DNA of 64,000 nt, taken from assembly GCA_030694935.1 (NCBI GenBank), contig JAUYUA010000092.1, forward strand, positions 44,345 to 108,344, written 5' to 3'. The translations under genes and the position numbers were made by a program. The notes beneath the pieces were generated by a model that saw nothing but the letters and a program-made list of their open reading frames with translations, was not told the DNA's origin and did no database searches. Source of the stretch: Lutibacter sp. Its GTDB lineage: Bacteria; Bacteroidota; Bacteroidia; Flavobacteriales; Flavobacteriaceae. Positions 1 to 9,961 of this stretch are shown one piece after another. Each line of letters begins with the position of its first letter. The first letter of the stretch is position 1.

Positions 1-1
1 T

Positions 2-118
2 TTAAATGTTGAAGGTAAAATTCCGTTGTTTTTTGGCGTAAGCCACCAGTTGATGGGCTTCCTGTATTTTATGGGTTTGTTATTTTTATATGACTCCTTA
101 AGAAAACATAAGGCATAA
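2..118 (+). CDS. C-terminal end of a membrane protein (partial)
   Basis: An open frame entering from the left edge ends at TAA 116-118 and gives about 38 residues. It contains a hydrophobic stretch with GFLYFMGLLFLY and a short basic tail (RKHKA), consistent with the last transmembrane helix of an inner-membrane protein. The start lies outside the window and I do not recognise the family. A hairpin terminator follows at once, which supports a true gene end. Confidence 0.45.
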   Translation, partial: LNVEGKIPLFFGVSHQLMGFLYFMGLLFLYDSLRKHKA

Positions 119-150
119 AAAAAGCTTCAGAAGTCTGAAGCTTTTAGTTT
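119..150. terminator. Bidirectional hairpin terminator
   Basis: AAGCTTCAG and CTGAAGCTT are perfect inverted arms around an AAGT loop, flanked by A-rich and T-rich sequence. It lies between the rightward partial gene and the leftward small lipoprotein gene and can serve both. Confidence 0.8.
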
Positions 151-167
151 CTTAAAAGAAAAAAGTG

Positions 168-356
168 TTACTCAGCAGCTGGAGTTTCTTCAACTGTAAC
201 AGCTACAGTATCAACAGCTACTTCAACTTCTACAGCTGGAGCCTCTTCTACAGTTACTTCAACTGCAGGTACTTCTTCTTTAGGTGTTTCTTTACAAGAA
301 ACAGCAAATACACTTACAAAAAGTGCGATTGCTATAAAAAATTTAAATTGTTTCAT
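168..356 (-). CDS. Small acidic repetitive lipoprotein
   Basis: The 62-residue product has a lipoprotein signal peptide ending in the lipobox FAVSC. The mature part is almost entirely Glu, Val, Ala, Pro and Thr, with repeated blocks like EEAPAVEVEVAVDTVAV. Proteins like this are common and uncharacterised in Flavobacteriia. The low complexity suggests an unstructured tether in the periplasm or at the outer membrane. No enzymatic role can be assigned. It stands alone, with a terminator downstream. Confidence 0.7.
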   Translation of the reverse strand: MKQFKFFIAIALFVSVFAVSCKETPKEEVPAVEVTVEEAPAVEVEVAVDTVAVTVEETPAAE

Positions 357-420
357 TTTTGATATGATTTTTATTGTTGGTGCAAATTAACAACAAATTT
401 ATTAATAATAAAAAAAAATA

Positions 421-804
421 TTATTTATTTTTATCTATTACCTTAATTTCTTCAATTTCAGTAATTTTAGTGGCTTTATATAAAGCGCCTCCGCCAATTC
501 CTGCAATCTTATTTGCAATATCTTCCTGACTTATTTTATTTTCATCAAAAGTGAATTGCCCTATTTTGGCTTCAAAGTTAACTTTGGAGTAAGTAACACC
601 TTTGGTTTTTGATAATTTCGACTCAATTGTTTTTGCGCAGCCTATTTCACAAGTCATTCCTTCTATTTCAACTTCAATGGTTTTGTAATTGGCGGCCACT
701 TCTTGTTTTTCAATTCCCAATTTTTCATTGGAAACCTCTTTTTTGGCTTCATTGCAGGATAATAAAATAAAGGCGATTGTTAAAATTGAAATTGAAGTTT
801 TCAT
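421..804 (-). CDS. HMA-domain (heavy-metal-associated) lipoprotein
   Basis: The 127-residue product begins with a lipoprotein signal (lipobox LLSC). A single heavy-metal-associated fold follows at about residues 42-110. The metal loop reads GMTCEIGCAK: CxxxC instead of the usual CxxC, a spacing found in Bacteroidota HMA proteins. Such domains bind Cu(I) or similar soft metals, and the lipid anchor places this one in the periplasm. There is no adjacent P-type ATPase, so its partner is unknown. Divergent from the EamA transporter. Confidence 0.8.
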   Translation of the reverse strand: MKTSISILTIAFILLSCNEAKKEVSNEKLGIEKQEVAANYKTIEVEIEGMTCEIGCAKTIESKLSKTKGVTYSKVNFEAKIGQFTFDENKISQEDIANKIAGIGGGALYKATKITEIEEIKVIDKNK

Positions 805-829
805 AACTGGTTTCTTTTAATTGGTTGTT

Positions 830-862
830 CAAATTTAAAACTTTTAAATTTAATTCCGAATA
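830..862 (-). promoter_or_regulatory. Candidate promoter of the HMA lipoprotein gene
   Basis: On the minus strand TAAATTTG (complement of 830-837) fits the Bacteroidota -7 element TAnnTTTG. A TTCG lies about 19 bases further upstream as a weak -33 element. It is about 26 bases before the start codon. Judged by motif only. Confidence 0.35.
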
Positions 863-892
863 TTTATGCGATTTTTGTAATTATTTTTTTGA

Positions 893-1765
893 ATGGAAAA
901 CAAAAAATTACGCTGGATTTATTTAATTGCGCTTTCTTTAATTTGGGGAAGTTCTTTTATTTTAATGAAAAAAGCTTTAATAGGCCTAACGCCAATCCAG
1001 GTTGGCGCATTAAGAATTATAATCACCGCAGTTTTTTTGTTGCTTATTGGGTTTAACCGATTGCTTAAAATTGAAAAGAGACATTGGAAATACTTAATCT
1101 TAAATGCATTATTGGGTTCTTTTTTTCCGGTTTTCTTATTTGCTTTTGCCCTTCAAAATATCGATAGCTCCATTGCTTCAATTTTAAATGCTTTAACGCC
1201 GTTAAACACCTTGCTTTTTGGCGCGACGGTATTTGGATTTGCTTTTAAAAGAAGACAGCTTATAGGCGTTTTAATTGGGTTTGCCGGAACAGCAATGCTC
1301 ATTTTGGAAGGCGCACAAATTCATCCTGAAAATGAATATTTGTATATGGGATTTGTGATTATAGCCTCTGTTGGCTATGCATTTAATGTAAATCTCATCA
1401 AAAAATATTTGCACGATTTAGACGCTTTGAGCATCACAGTAGGGATTTTTGCAATATTAATTGTTCCTGCACTGATGGTTTTGTGGTTTTCTGGCTTTTT
1501 TCAGTCTGTTGAAATAAATTCCGTTACTACAACTTCATTGGTTTATGTTTCAATATTGGCGGTAGTTGGCACCGGAATCGCAACCATTATGTTCAACCGT
1601 TTAATTCAGTTGTCAACGCCGGTATTTTCATCTTCCGTAACTTATTTAATTCCTGTTGTTGCCATCACTTGGGGAATTTTAGATGGAGAGAAAATTTCAT
1701 TTCTGCAATTCTTTTCGGGTTTGGTAATTTTGGTTGGCGTGTATCTTGCCAATAAAGCCAAATAA
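893..1765 (+). CDS. DMT-superfamily (EamA) transporter
   Basis: The 290-residue inner-membrane protein has about ten hydrophobic helices arranged as two tandem EamA repeats. The first begins with the typical WGSSFILMKKAL; the second ends with a short basic tail. This family exports metabolites such as amino acids or amphipathic compounds, but the substrate cannot be predicted. Length matches the family norm of about 300. The gene is monocistronic with a hairpin terminator directly after it. Confidence 0.9.
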   Translation: MENKKLRWIYLIALSLIWGSSFILMKKALIGLTPIQVGALRIIITAVFLLLIGFNRLLKIEKRHWKYLILNALLGSFFPVFLFAFALQNIDSSIASILNALTPLNTLLFGATVFGFAFKRRQLIGVLIGFAGTAMLILEGAQIHPENEYLYMGFVIIASVGYAFNVNLIKKYLHDLDALSITVGIFAILIVPALMVLWFSGFFQSVEINSVTTTSLVYVSILAVVGTGIATIMFNRLIQLSTPVFSSSVTYLIPVVAITWGILDGEKISFLQFFSGLVILVGVYLANKAK

Positions 1766-1767
1766 AA

Positions 1768-1792
1768 AACGGCCCAATTTCTTGAGCCGTTT
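1768..1792 (+). terminator. Hairpin terminator after the EamA gene
   Basis: AAACGGC and GCCGTTT form an inverted repeat around a ten-base loop just 3 bases past the stop codon. It also lies downstream of the convergent M16 gene and may serve both. Confidence 0.7.
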
Positions 1793-1821
1793 AAAGTAAT
1801 TGTAATTAAATTTTGATTTAT

Positions 1822-3888
1822 TTATAGAAAATCAGCTTCCGTAACGCCTTCATTTACTTTTGCGCCTATTAATTTAAATTCAACTGTTTGCGGACCTAAA
1901 CTTCCAGTTTTTGTTCCAGGGAATTTTATTCCGTTAAATTCTTGGTAATTGCCAAAAGTCGCTTCCTGATTTTGGGTTTGGCCTTGCATCGTAATCACTT
2001 GCAATTCCTTCACTTTTAATCCGCTGGCAACATCAAAATAAACCGATGATGAAACAATTTCGCCTTTGGTTGAAATTACATAAGCGTCTTTGCCGTCAAC
2101 AATTTCGATACCTTTAAGTTTAGAATTTTCGTTGTTTAACAATCCCATTTCTAAAAATGTTCCGATGGTGTAAGTCATTTCACCGGCCATTGGCGCTGGC
2201 AACGGTTGTTTGTTCATAAACACGCCATCTTTAGTCATCACAATTTTAGCCACTACATTTCCACCCATACTGGTTTCATTGGCATATTTTGTTGAAGTTC
2301 TTTTTTCGGTGGATACAATAACGCTTCCCATAGCATTGGCTTCATAAGTCGCCAAAGTGCTTTTTAACGCTTTCACTTTAGCTACACCGCCGATTGCATT
2401 AAAGAAATTGTCTAAAACTGTTAATTTGGTTACTCCGGCAGGAATTGGTTTTGACATTTCCGGTTTTGAAGCAGCGTTTGATTCTTTGTCAAAATAATTG
2501 ATGGCGTAAGACAATTTTTCAAGGTTTGGCAAAGCGTCTAACGCTTTTCCAACAATAACGATTCTTGCATTGTCTTCACTAAAATATTTTTGGGCAACGC
2601 GTTGCACATCTTCAGCCGTTACTGCATTTATTTTTTGCAGATAGGTTTCGTAGAAATCTTGAGGCAATTTTTTAGTGACAATGTTTAAAGCGTAACTGGC
2701 TACTGTTGAAGGATTTTCAAGTGCCATCACAAAACTTCCGATATACGCAGCTTTAGCATTTTTTAATTCTTCGGCTGTTACTTTGGTGTCTCGAAAAGTT
2801 TTGATTTCTTTCATAAATTCAACCACAGAACTGTCTGTAACCACATTTCTTACTGAAGCTGCCGATTTAAAAGTCGCTGAAGTTCTTTCGTCATTTCCAA
2901 TTCTTGAGTAAGCGCCGTAAGTATAACCTTTGTCTTCTCTTAAATTTAAGAATAAACGACCTTCACCGCCACCGCCAAAAATTTTATTGGCCAATAAAGC
3001 AGCAAAATAATCGGGATTGCTCATTTTTAAATTTACCGTGTTAATCACTGCAATATCCGATTGTACCGCATTTGGCATATCAATAAAATTAATTTCAGTC
3101 TTGGCAACATCAGCAACTTTAGGGATTTCATAAGCCGGCATCGTTCCTTTTTTCCAATTGTTGAAATGTTTGGTTACCTGGGCCTTCACATCTTTAAAAG
3201 CGACATCGCCAACAATCACCAAATAGGCATTGTTGGGTTTGAAATAAGTGGCATAAAAATTTTGAACATCAGCCAATGTTACATTTTTGGCGGTAGTTTC
3301 AGTTTCAAATTCTCCGTAAGGATGGTTTTTTCCATAAACCAAAGCGTTTTGGGCTTTTGCGGCAATGGCAGCAACACTGTTTTCTCCCGATTTAATTCCT
3401 TCAAGCAATTGTGCTTGTTGTTTTTCGAATTCTTCTTTTGTAAACAGCGGATTTTGAACAGCATCGGCCGTTAATTCCAAAATTCTAGGAAAAAATTTAG
3501 ACAGGGTATTGAAACTTGCACTTTGGCTTCCAATATTAAAGTTGGCGCCTAATAAATCAATTTCTTCAACAAAAGCGTCTTTTGAAATTGTTTTAGTTCC
3601 ATTTCCCATCATTCCTCCGGCTATCGTTGTTAATCCGGCTTTTTCTCCTTCAAAAATAGGTCCGTTGTCTAAAATTAACGTGGCTGAAACTTTTGGTAAT
3701 TTATGATTTTCAACAACCAGTACTTTTAACCCGTTTTTAAGTTCAAAAGTTTGTGGTTTGCCTAAATTAATAACAGGTGCAGGCCCGGCTTTAGGTTGTT
3801 GTGATCTGTCTATTTGTGCAGTTACTCCTAATGAAATAAGGAATAAGGCAATTAAGGTGGTTATTTTGGTTCTCATATTATTTTTCAT
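1822..3888 (-). CDS. M16-family peptidase, non-catalytic partner, with extra C-terminal domain
   Basis: About 688 residues. A signal peptide ends in GVTAQ, followed by a tandem pair of M16 half-domains (about residues 45-490) and an extra region of about 190 residues. The HxxEH zinc site is absent from the first half, while the RY-type motif LREDKGYTYGAYSR is kept. This fits the substrate-binding partner of a heterodimeric M16 peptidase; the catalytic partner is the gene just upstream. The C-terminal extension resembles LolA-like or DUF4292-like beta-sheet domains (inference). I chose the ATG at 3888; starts at 3903, which overlaps the upstream stop, or 3876 are also possible. Confidence 0.85.
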   Translation of the reverse strand: MKNNMRTKITTLIALFLISLGVTAQIDRSQQPKAGPAPVINLGKPQTFELKNGLKVLVVENHKLPKVSATLILDNGPIFEGEKAGLTTIAGGMMGNGTKTISKDAFVEEIDLLGANFNIGSQSASFNTLSKFFPRILELTADAVQNPLFTKEEFEKQQAQLLEGIKSGENSVAAIAAKAQNALVYGKNHPYGEFETETTAKNVTLADVQNFYATYFKPNNAYLVIVGDVAFKDVKAQVTKHFNNWKKGTMPAYEIPKVADVAKTEINFIDMPNAVQSDIAVINTVNLKMSNPDYFAALLANKIFGGGGEGRLFLNLREDKGYTYGAYSRIGNDERTSATFKSAASVRNVVTDSSVVEFMKEIKTFRDTKVTAEELKNAKAAYIGSFVMALENPSTVASYALNIVTKKLPQDFYETYLQKINAVTAEDVQRVAQKYFSEDNARIVIVGKALDALPNLEKLSYAINYFDKESNAASKPEMSKPIPAGVTKLTVLDNFFNAIGGVAKVKALKSTLATYEANAMGSVIVSTEKRTSTKYANETSMGGNVVAKIVMTKDGVFMNKQPLPAPMAGEMTYTIGTFLEMGLLNNENSKLKGIEIVDGKDAYVISTKGEIVSSSVYFDVASGLKVKELQVITMQGQTQNQEATFGNYQEFNGIKFPGTKTGSLGPQTVEFKLIGAKVNEGVTEADFL

Positions 3889-3895
3889 CTGTGTA

Positions 3896-5215
3896 TTATT
3901 CAATTTCCTTTTTTAGATAATCCATTTCAACGCGGCTGTTTTTGTTCAAATATTCATTTGCAACGCGTTTAATGTCTTCTCTGGTTATGGAGCGGTAAAT
4001 GTTAATTTCATCATTAATTAAATTTGTATTGCCTTTTAAAGTATAGTTTGCAGCTAAAGTGTTGGCAATATTTTGAACTCCGGAATTTGAATTCACAAAA
4101 TTGTTTTCAAATTTATTTTGTAATTTTTGAAATTCTTTTTCTGAAATTAATTCAGTTTGAAGTTTGGAAATTTCGGCATCCATTTCAACGCCTAAATCAT
4201 CTAAAGTAGTTGCGCCCATTGGCAATGCGCCCATAATATAAACGCCGTAATCTTCTTGAGAATCATTAAATGCCAACACCTGTAACGCTTTTTTCTCTTC
4301 AACCAATTTTTTGTACAAACGGGCACTTTTTCCGCTTGTTAAAATGGAAGAAACCATATCCAAGGTATAAGAATCTTTGTCTTTATTTGATGGTGTTCTG
4401 TAAATAAAAAGTTTAACGGGAATTTGAATGTTCGAATCGTATTCGGTAACCTTTATGCTTTCAGTGATTGAAGCTTCTTTCGCAGTTACTCTTTCAACTT
4501 TTTCTCCTTTAGGAATATCGCCAAAATAATTTTCAATCATTTTTTTGGTGGCTTCAGTTTCAAAATCGCCGGCAACCACTAAAACAGCATTGTTAGGTGC
4601 ATAGAATTTTTTATGAAAATCTAAAAACTCTTGCAATTTTGCCGCATCTAAATCTTCCATGCTTCCGATGACCGAATTTTTATAAGGATGATTTTTAAAA
4701 ACATGCTGATTAATACCAGTGCGATAGCTAATTTTTCCATAAGGCGCATTGTCGATTCTGGCGCGTTTTTCTTCTTTGATTACTTCGTTTTGCGTGTCAA
4801 CGCCAACTTGGTTAATCACAGGGTGCAACATACGTTCCGACTCTAACCACAAACCAAGTTCCAAATTGTTGGAAGGAAAAGTTTCATAATAAAAAGTTCG
4901 GTCTTGCGTGGTATTTGCATTGTTTGTTCCGCCATTGGCAGACACAATTTTAAAAAACTCGCCTTTAGGAATATTTTTGGTTCCTTCAAACAATAAATGT
5001 TCGAAAAAGTGTGCGAATCCAGTACGTCCGTCCACTTCATCTTTGGCGCCAACATGATACATTACAGAGGTGCTGATAATGGGTGCGGAATTGTCTTTGT
5101 GTAAAATAACGTGCAGGCCGTTACTTAAATCGTACTCTTCAAATGTTACTTTTTGGGCAAACATGTTAACGCTTAAAAATAGCGCCAAAGAGCTTAAATA
5201 GATCATTTTTCTCAT
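3896..5215 (-). CDS. M16-family zinc peptidase, catalytic subunit
   Basis: The 439-residue secreted peptidase has a signal peptide ending in NMFAQ and the inverted zinc motif HFFEH near residue 70, with a downstream acidic ligand region (NEVIKEEKRARIDN). These are the hallmarks of the M16 (pitrilysin) family. It is followed, with almost no gap, by the non-catalytic M16 partner; this pair order is standard in Bacteroidota and implies a periplasmic heterodimer. An upstream in-frame ATG at 5260 would put 15 non-signal residues in front, so the ATG at 5215 is preferred. Confidence 0.9.
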   Translation of the reverse strand: MRKMIYLSSLALFLSVNMFAQKVTFEEYDLSNGLHVILHKDNSAPIISTSVMYHVGAKDEVDGRTGFAHFFEHLLFEGTKNIPKGEFFKIVSANGGTNNANTTQDRTFYYETFPSNNLELGLWLESERMLHPVINQVGVDTQNEVIKEEKRARIDNAPYGKISYRTGINQHVFKNHPYKNSVIGSMEDLDAAKLQEFLDFHKKFYAPNNAVLVVAGDFETEATKKMIENYFGDIPKGEKVERVTAKEASITESIKVTEYDSNIQIPVKLFIYRTPSNKDKDSYTLDMVSSILTSGKSARLYKKLVEEKKALQVLAFNDSQEDYGVYIMGALPMGATTLDDLGVEMDAEISKLQTELISEKEFQKLQNKFENNFVNSNSGVQNIANTLAANYTLKGNTNLINDEINIYRSITREDIKRVANEYLNKNSRVEMDYLKKEIE

Positions 5216-5685
5216 AGGTAATACTAGTTTAATTAAATTAATATGGCGTATAGGACGCATTTGTTGATTGGTTGTTACAATTTTGAAGCGGAAATAGCGA
5301 ATTCATTTTGAGGTTATTTCATAGCAAAAGTGAATTCAAAGCTACTTATTTTTTTTGGAAAGTCGGCATAGTTTCAAAAATTAATCGAATCTTAATAAAT
5401 ATTATGACTTTTAGCCACAAGTGACACGTAAATTTACAACAAATTCATAATTGAGAATTTTTTTACATTATTTATTGAACAACGATTCTATAATAAAAAA
5501 CAAGTGAAAAATCATAAAAATCAATTCAATTCAAATTTAACGGCAAGAAACGCAAAGAAAAAACGCAAAGTGCGCAATTTTGTTTTGGTAAACATTTGAT
5601 TAAGCCATAAAAACCGTAAACTGCCTGCCGGCAGGCCCAAAATATTGTTTTTATTGCGTTAAGTCCAAATTAGGCAAGTAAATAT
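5216..5685. other. Gene-free spacer with repeat fragments
   Basis: About 470 AT-rich bases without a credible gene. It holds the M16 promoter side near 5220-5400, a degenerate repeat at 5541-5580 (ACGCAAAG occurring twice) and a small GC-rich palindrome, CCTGCCGGCAGG, at about 5623-5634. The palindrome core recurs near 53.6 kb and, in variant form, at 54.58 kb. Confidence 0.5.
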
Positions 5686-6018
5686 TTAATCAATTTGGCT
5701 TTTAATTTTGATGAGTTCTTGTTTGATGGCTTCGAGTCGCGTGATGATTTCCTGGTTGTTTTTTACCGCTTTGGGCTGCTCCTTCATTTTGTTTTTTGCG
5801 CCTTCTAAAGTAAACCCTTTTTCTTTGACCAAATGGTAAATTAGCTTTAGATTTTTGATGTCCTCTTGGGTAAAAAGCCTATTTCCCTTTTTATTTTTTT
5901 TTGGCTTTAAAATGTCAAATTCATTCTCCCAAAATCGAATATGTGACGTGTTAACGCCAAATGCGCTGGCTACTTCGCCAATTTTGTAATAACGTTTTTC
6001 AGGTAAATCTATATGCAT
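5686..6018 (-). CDS. MerR-family transcriptional regulator
   Basis: The 110-residue protein carries an N-terminal MerR winged-helix DNA-binding domain: YYKIGEVASAFGVNTSHIRFWE, then the wing with KPKKNKKGNRLF. A coiled-coil dimerisation tail follows. There are no metal-binding cysteines, so the signal is not obviously a metal. Its ATG overlaps the stop of the M23 peptidase gene (TAATG), so the two are co-transcribed. This M23-MerR pair next to alaS recurs in Flavobacteriaceae. Confidence 0.9.
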   Translation of the reverse strand: MHIDLPEKRYYKIGEVASAFGVNTSHIRFWENEFDILKPKKNKKGNRLFTQEDIKNLKLIYHLVKEKGFTLEGAKNKMKEQPKAVKNNQEIITRLEAIKQELIKIKSQID

Positions 6019-6989
6019 TAGTCAAGAGATTGTCCTTCAATTTGCGCTGCTTTTTGCATAGCTTCAAATTCTTCCGGCGACAAGTTTCCGTAGTAAAAGT
6101 TAATAGGATTTATCGCTGTTCGGTTTTTATAAATTTCGTAATGTAAATGCGGACCTTGAGAACGCCCGGTATTTCCAACAAAGCCAATTAAATCGCCTCT
6201 TCTTATTTTTTGCCCTTTTCTAACGTTATAATTGCTTAAGTGCGCATATAGTGAAACGTATCCAAAGCCGTGCTCTATTCTGATATGTTTCCCGTAGCCT
6301 GGGGAATTTTGGTCGGCCCGTTCCACATAACCATCACCCGAAGCATAAACCGGGGTTCCAACAGGCGCAGAAAAATCCATTCCCAAATGTTTTTTTCTTG
6401 CTTTGGTAAAAGGATCAGATCGCCATCCGTAGCCTGAAGCCATACGGGTTAAATCTTTATTTTCAACAGGTTGAATGGCCGGGATTGCCGCCAATAATTT
6501 TTCCTTGTTCGCCGCCAATTTTACAATTTCATCTAACGATTTTGACTGCACATACAGTTGTTTTGCCAAAATATCCATATTTTTGGTCACGTCAATTATC
6601 ATATCCGAATTGTCGAAACCTTCCAGCGCTTTATAACGGTTTACGCCGCCAAAACCAGCCTTTCGCTGTTCGTCGGGAATTGGGTTTACTTCAAAATACA
6701 ATCGGTAAATGTTGTTGTCTCTTTCTTGAATATCCGTTAAAACTTCTGATAATTGTATGATTTTTTTGGCGTGTAATTCTTCATTTAATTTTACAAACTC
6801 TAACTGGCGTTTTAATTCTTTTTCTTTAGGAGATTCAAAAATATTGGCAAAAACAACAAAACCCAATATCATAAAAACAGTGGCGCTTGCCAACGTTAAC
6901 ATCAATTTTTTTAAATTTTCCCCTTTTTTTGGACGTATCTTTTGATAGGATAATGATTCTGGATCGTAATAATATTTTACCTTCGCCAT
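6018..6989 (-). CDS. M23 (LytM/MepM-like) murein endopeptidase
   Basis: The 323-residue protein has a cytoplasmic N-terminus, one membrane helix near residues 28-50, a coiled-coil stalk (about 55-115) and a C-terminal LytM domain. Zinc ligands are visible as HLGMD and HLHYE. Such enzymes cut cross-bridges in peptidoglycan during growth and division. The membrane anchor keeps it in the periplasm. It is divergent from alaS and overlaps the MerR gene downstream by one base. Confidence 0.92.
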   Translation of the reverse strand: MAKVKYYYDPESLSYQKIRPKKGENLKKLMLTLASATVFMILGFVVFANIFESPKEKELKRQLEFVKLNEELHAKKIIQLSEVLTDIQERDNNIYRLYFEVNPIPDEQRKAGFGGVNRYKALEGFDNSDMIIDVTKNMDILAKQLYVQSKSLDEIVKLAANKEKLLAAIPAIQPVENKDLTRMASGYGWRSDPFTKARKKHLGMDFSAPVGTPVYASGDGYVERADQNSPGYGKHIRIEHGFGYVSLYAHLSNYNVRKGQKIRRGDLIGFVGNTGRSQGPHLHYEIYKNRTAINPINFYYGNLSPEEFEAMQKAAQIEGQSLD

Positions 6990-7221
6990 TGTATAAAAAT
7001 TATATTATTTTTGCGTCAAGTATTGGCTCATATTTTGAAGCAATAACGACAAATTTACAAAATGTTTTATACAATCGGCAAACCCGATAATTTTTAGCAT
7101 ATAATTAACAGAGGATTTGTCATTTAAAAATTTTAAAAACATCAATAATAAAGCAGTCTGCAGCAATTAAGACTACTTAAAATAAGATTACGGACTTAAT
7201 AAAAGAACATTAAAAAAATAT

Positions 7222-9834
7222 ATGAAATCACAACTTGTACGTCAACAATTTTTAGATTTTTTTGCTTCAAAACAACATGCAATCGTACCGTCATCTCCAA
7301 TGGTGTTGAAAAATGATCCTACGCTTATGTTTACCAATGCGGGAATGGTGCCTTTTAAAGAGTATTTTTTGGGACAAAAAACTGCGGTGGATAAACGTGT
7401 TGCCGATACGCAAAAATGTTTACGGGTTTCAGGAAAACACAACGATTTGGAAGAAGTGGGAAAAGACACTTACCACCACACAATGTTTGAAATGTTGGGA
7501 AATTGGAGTTTTGGAGACTATTTTAAAAAAGAAGCCATTGACTGGGCTTGGGAATTGCTGGTTGAGGTCTATAAAATAGACAAAGATTGTTTGTATGTCA
7601 CTGTTTTTGAAGGTGCGGAAGACGATGGACTGGGATACGACCAGGAAGCTTACGATTTGTGGAAAAAATATGTTCCAGAAGACCGAATAATCAACGGAAA
7701 CAAAAAAGACAATTTTTGGGAAATGGGTGCTCAGGGTCCGTGCGGACCTTGTTCTGAAATTCACGTGGATATTCGTTCTGCGGATGAAAAAGCAAAAGTT
7801 TCCGGCCGAAGTTTGGTGAACAATGACCATCCGCAAGTGGTGGAAATTTGGAATCTGGTTTTTATGGAATTTAACCGAAAAGCCGATGGTTCTTTGGAAA
7901 AATTGCCTGCAAAACACGTAGATACCGGAATGGGTTTTGAACGTTTGTGTATGGTGCTTCAAAATAAACAATCCAATTACGATACCGATGTTTTTACGCC
8001 GTTAATCAGAGAAATTGAAGCAATTACCAACAGCGAATATGGCAATAATGAAGAAATAGACATCGCCATTCGCGTAATTGCCGACCACGTTCGTGCAGTT
8101 GCTTTTGCGATTGCCGACGGACAATTGCCTTCTAACACTGGCGCCGGTTATGTAATTCGACGAATATTGCGACGTGCCATTCGTTACGGATTTACTTTTT
8201 TAAACACCAAAGAACCTTTTATTTACAAATTGGCAACAACTTTAAGTCAGCAAATGGGCGACTATTTCCCTGAACTTAAAGTCCAAAAACAATTGGTGAC
8301 CAACGTTATTAAGGAAGAAGAAAATTCGTTCTTAAGAACTTTAGATCAAGGATTGGTTTTATTGGACGGCATTATTAAAAACACCGAAGGAACGGAAGTT
8401 TCGGGTAAAAAAGCCTTTGAATTGTTTGATACCTTTGGTTTTCCTATCGATTTAACCGCTTTAATTCTTTCTGAAAAAGGAATGACCTTAGATGAAGATG
8501 AATTTAAAAAAGAATTGGAAAAACAAAAAACACGTTCAAGAGCCGCTGCAGTTGTGGAAACGGATGATTGGGTAATTTTACAAGATGATGGTGAAAAAGA
8601 ATTTATAGGATATGATACATTAGAAGCCAATGTTAATATAACCCAATACAGAAAAATATCCTCCAAAAAAGAAGGTGATTTATACCAATTGGTTTTTAAT
8701 ATGACGCCTTTTTATCCGGAAGGCGGTGGACAAGTGGGCGATAAAGGCTATCTAAAAGAAGATGATGGAAATGTCATTTATATTGTTGACACCAAAAAAG
8801 AAAACAATTTAATTATTCATTTCGCCAAAAGTTTGCCTAAAAACCCAACCCAAACTTTTAAAGTGGTGGTCGATGAAAAAGAACGATTCAGAACTGCCTG
8901 CAACCATTCGGCAACTCATTTACTTCATCAGGCTTTGCGGGAAATTTTAGGAACGCACGTGGAACAAAAAGGATCGGCGGTGCATTCAAAATATTTGCGT
9001 TTCGATTTTTCACACTTCGCAAAATTAACGGTTGATGAATTGCGTGCCGTGGAAGATTTTGTGAATGCGCGTATTGCTTCGAAAATTGTGCTGGAAGAAT
9101 TTAGGAATATCCCCATAAAAACAGCTTTAGATAAAGGCGCGATGGCTTTGTTCGGTGAAAAATACGGTGATACGGTACGCGCCATTCAATTTGGAAAATC
9201 TGTAGAGCTTTGTGGAGGAATTCACGTACAAAACACCGGCGATATCTGGCATTTTAAAATTGTGTCGGAAGGAGCCATTGCAGCTGGCGTTAGACGCATT
9301 GAAGCCATTACCAATGATGCCACAAAAGATTTCTTTCTTGAAAATACCCATGTTTTTTCTGAAGTGATAGAAGTGTTGAAAAACACCAAAAATCCGGTGA
9401 AAGCCATTATCGATTTACAGGAAGAAAACGCCTCGTTAAAAAAACAGGTTGAAGCTTTGCAAAAAGACAAGGCCAAAAATTTGACAGGCGATTTAATAAA
9501 TCAAGTTGAAACAATTAACGGCATTCACTATTTGGCCGTAAAACTTGATTTGGACCAAAACAGCATAAAAGATTTGGCCTTTGATTTGGGAAATAAAATT
9601 GAAAATCTGTTTTTATTGGTTGGAACTGAAACCGACGGAAAGGCTTTTTTAACCTGTTTTATCGCCAAAAATTTGGTGGAAGCAAAACAATTGGATGCGG
9701 GAAAAGTGGTTCGTGAACTGGGAAAATTAATTGAAGGCGGCGGCGGCGGACAAGCTTATTTTGCAACTGCCGGCGGTAAAAAACCGGAAGGAATTGAGGA
9801 GGCGCTCGTTAAAGGAAAAGAATATTTAAAATAA
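7222..9834 (+). CDS. alaS: Alanyl-tRNA synthetase
   Basis: This 870-residue enzyme charges tRNA-Ala with alanine in the cytoplasm. Class II catalytic motifs lie in the N-terminal half ([28 protein letters not shown]). The editing domain has the zinc motif HLLHQ near residue 567 and CGGIH near 664. A coiled coil and Gly-rich C-Ala domain (EGGGGGQ) complete the normal architecture. Length is normal. No extra leader codons are needed: the ATG at 7222 is followed by the conserved start of the family. Confidence 0.98.
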   Translation: MKSQLVRQQFLDFFASKQHAIVPSSPMVLKNDPTLMFTNAGMVPFKEYFLGQKTAVDKRVADTQKCLRVSGKHNDLEEVGKDTYHHTMFEMLGNWSFGDYFKKEAIDWAWELLVEVYKIDKDCLYVTVFEGAEDDGLGYDQEAYDLWKKYVPEDRIINGNKKDNFWEMGAQGPCGPCSEIHVDIRSADEKAKVSGRSLVNNDHPQVVEIWNLVFMEFNRKADGSLEKLPAKHVDTGMGFERLCMVLQNKQSNYDTDVFTPLIREIEAITNSEYGNNEEIDIAIRVIADHVRAVAFAIADGQLPSNTGAGYVIRRILRRAIRYGFTFLNTKEPFIYKLATTLSQQMGDYFPELKVQKQLVTNVIKEEENSFLRTLDQGLVLLDGIIKNTEGTEVSGKKAFELFDTFGFPIDLTALILSEKGMTLDEDEFKKELEKQKTRSRAAAVVETDDWVILQDDGEKEFIGYDTLEANVNITQYRKISSKKEGDLYQLVFNMTPFYPEGGGQVGDKGYLKEDDGNVIYIVDTKKENNLIIHFAKSLPKNPTQTFKVVVDEKERFRTACNHSATHLLHQALREILGTHVEQKGSAVHSKYLRFDFSHFAKLTVDELRAVEDFVNARIASKIVLEEFRNIPIKTALDKGAMALFGEKYGDTVRAIQFGKSVELCGGIHVQNTGDIWHFKIVSEGAIAAGVRRIEAITNDATKDFFLENTHVFSEVIEVLKNTKNPVKAIIDLQEENASLKKQVEALQKDKAKNLTGDLINQVETINGIHYLAVKLDLDQNSIKDLAFDLGNKIENLFLLVGTETDGKAFLTCFIAKNLVEAKQLDAGKVVRELGKLIEGGGGGQAYFATAGGKKPEGIEEALVKGKEYLK

Positions 9835-9895
9835 GTTAAAAGTCAAATATTAAATATTAAAAGTTTTTTGTTGCAAACACTATTCAAATTTCATA

Positions 9896-9935
9896 TCAAA
9901 CTCCCTTTCCTTGGGAAAGGGCTGGGGATAGGAAA
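9896..9935. repeat. Interspersed hairpin repeat after alaS
   Basis: CCCTTTCC and GGGAAAGGG form a short hairpin followed by CTGGGGATAGG. This short palindromic sequence is of the kind scattered between flavobacterial genes; it may also end alaS transcription. Confidence 0.5.
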
Positions 9936-9961
9936 AAGCCGAATATCATAAATCAAAAAAA

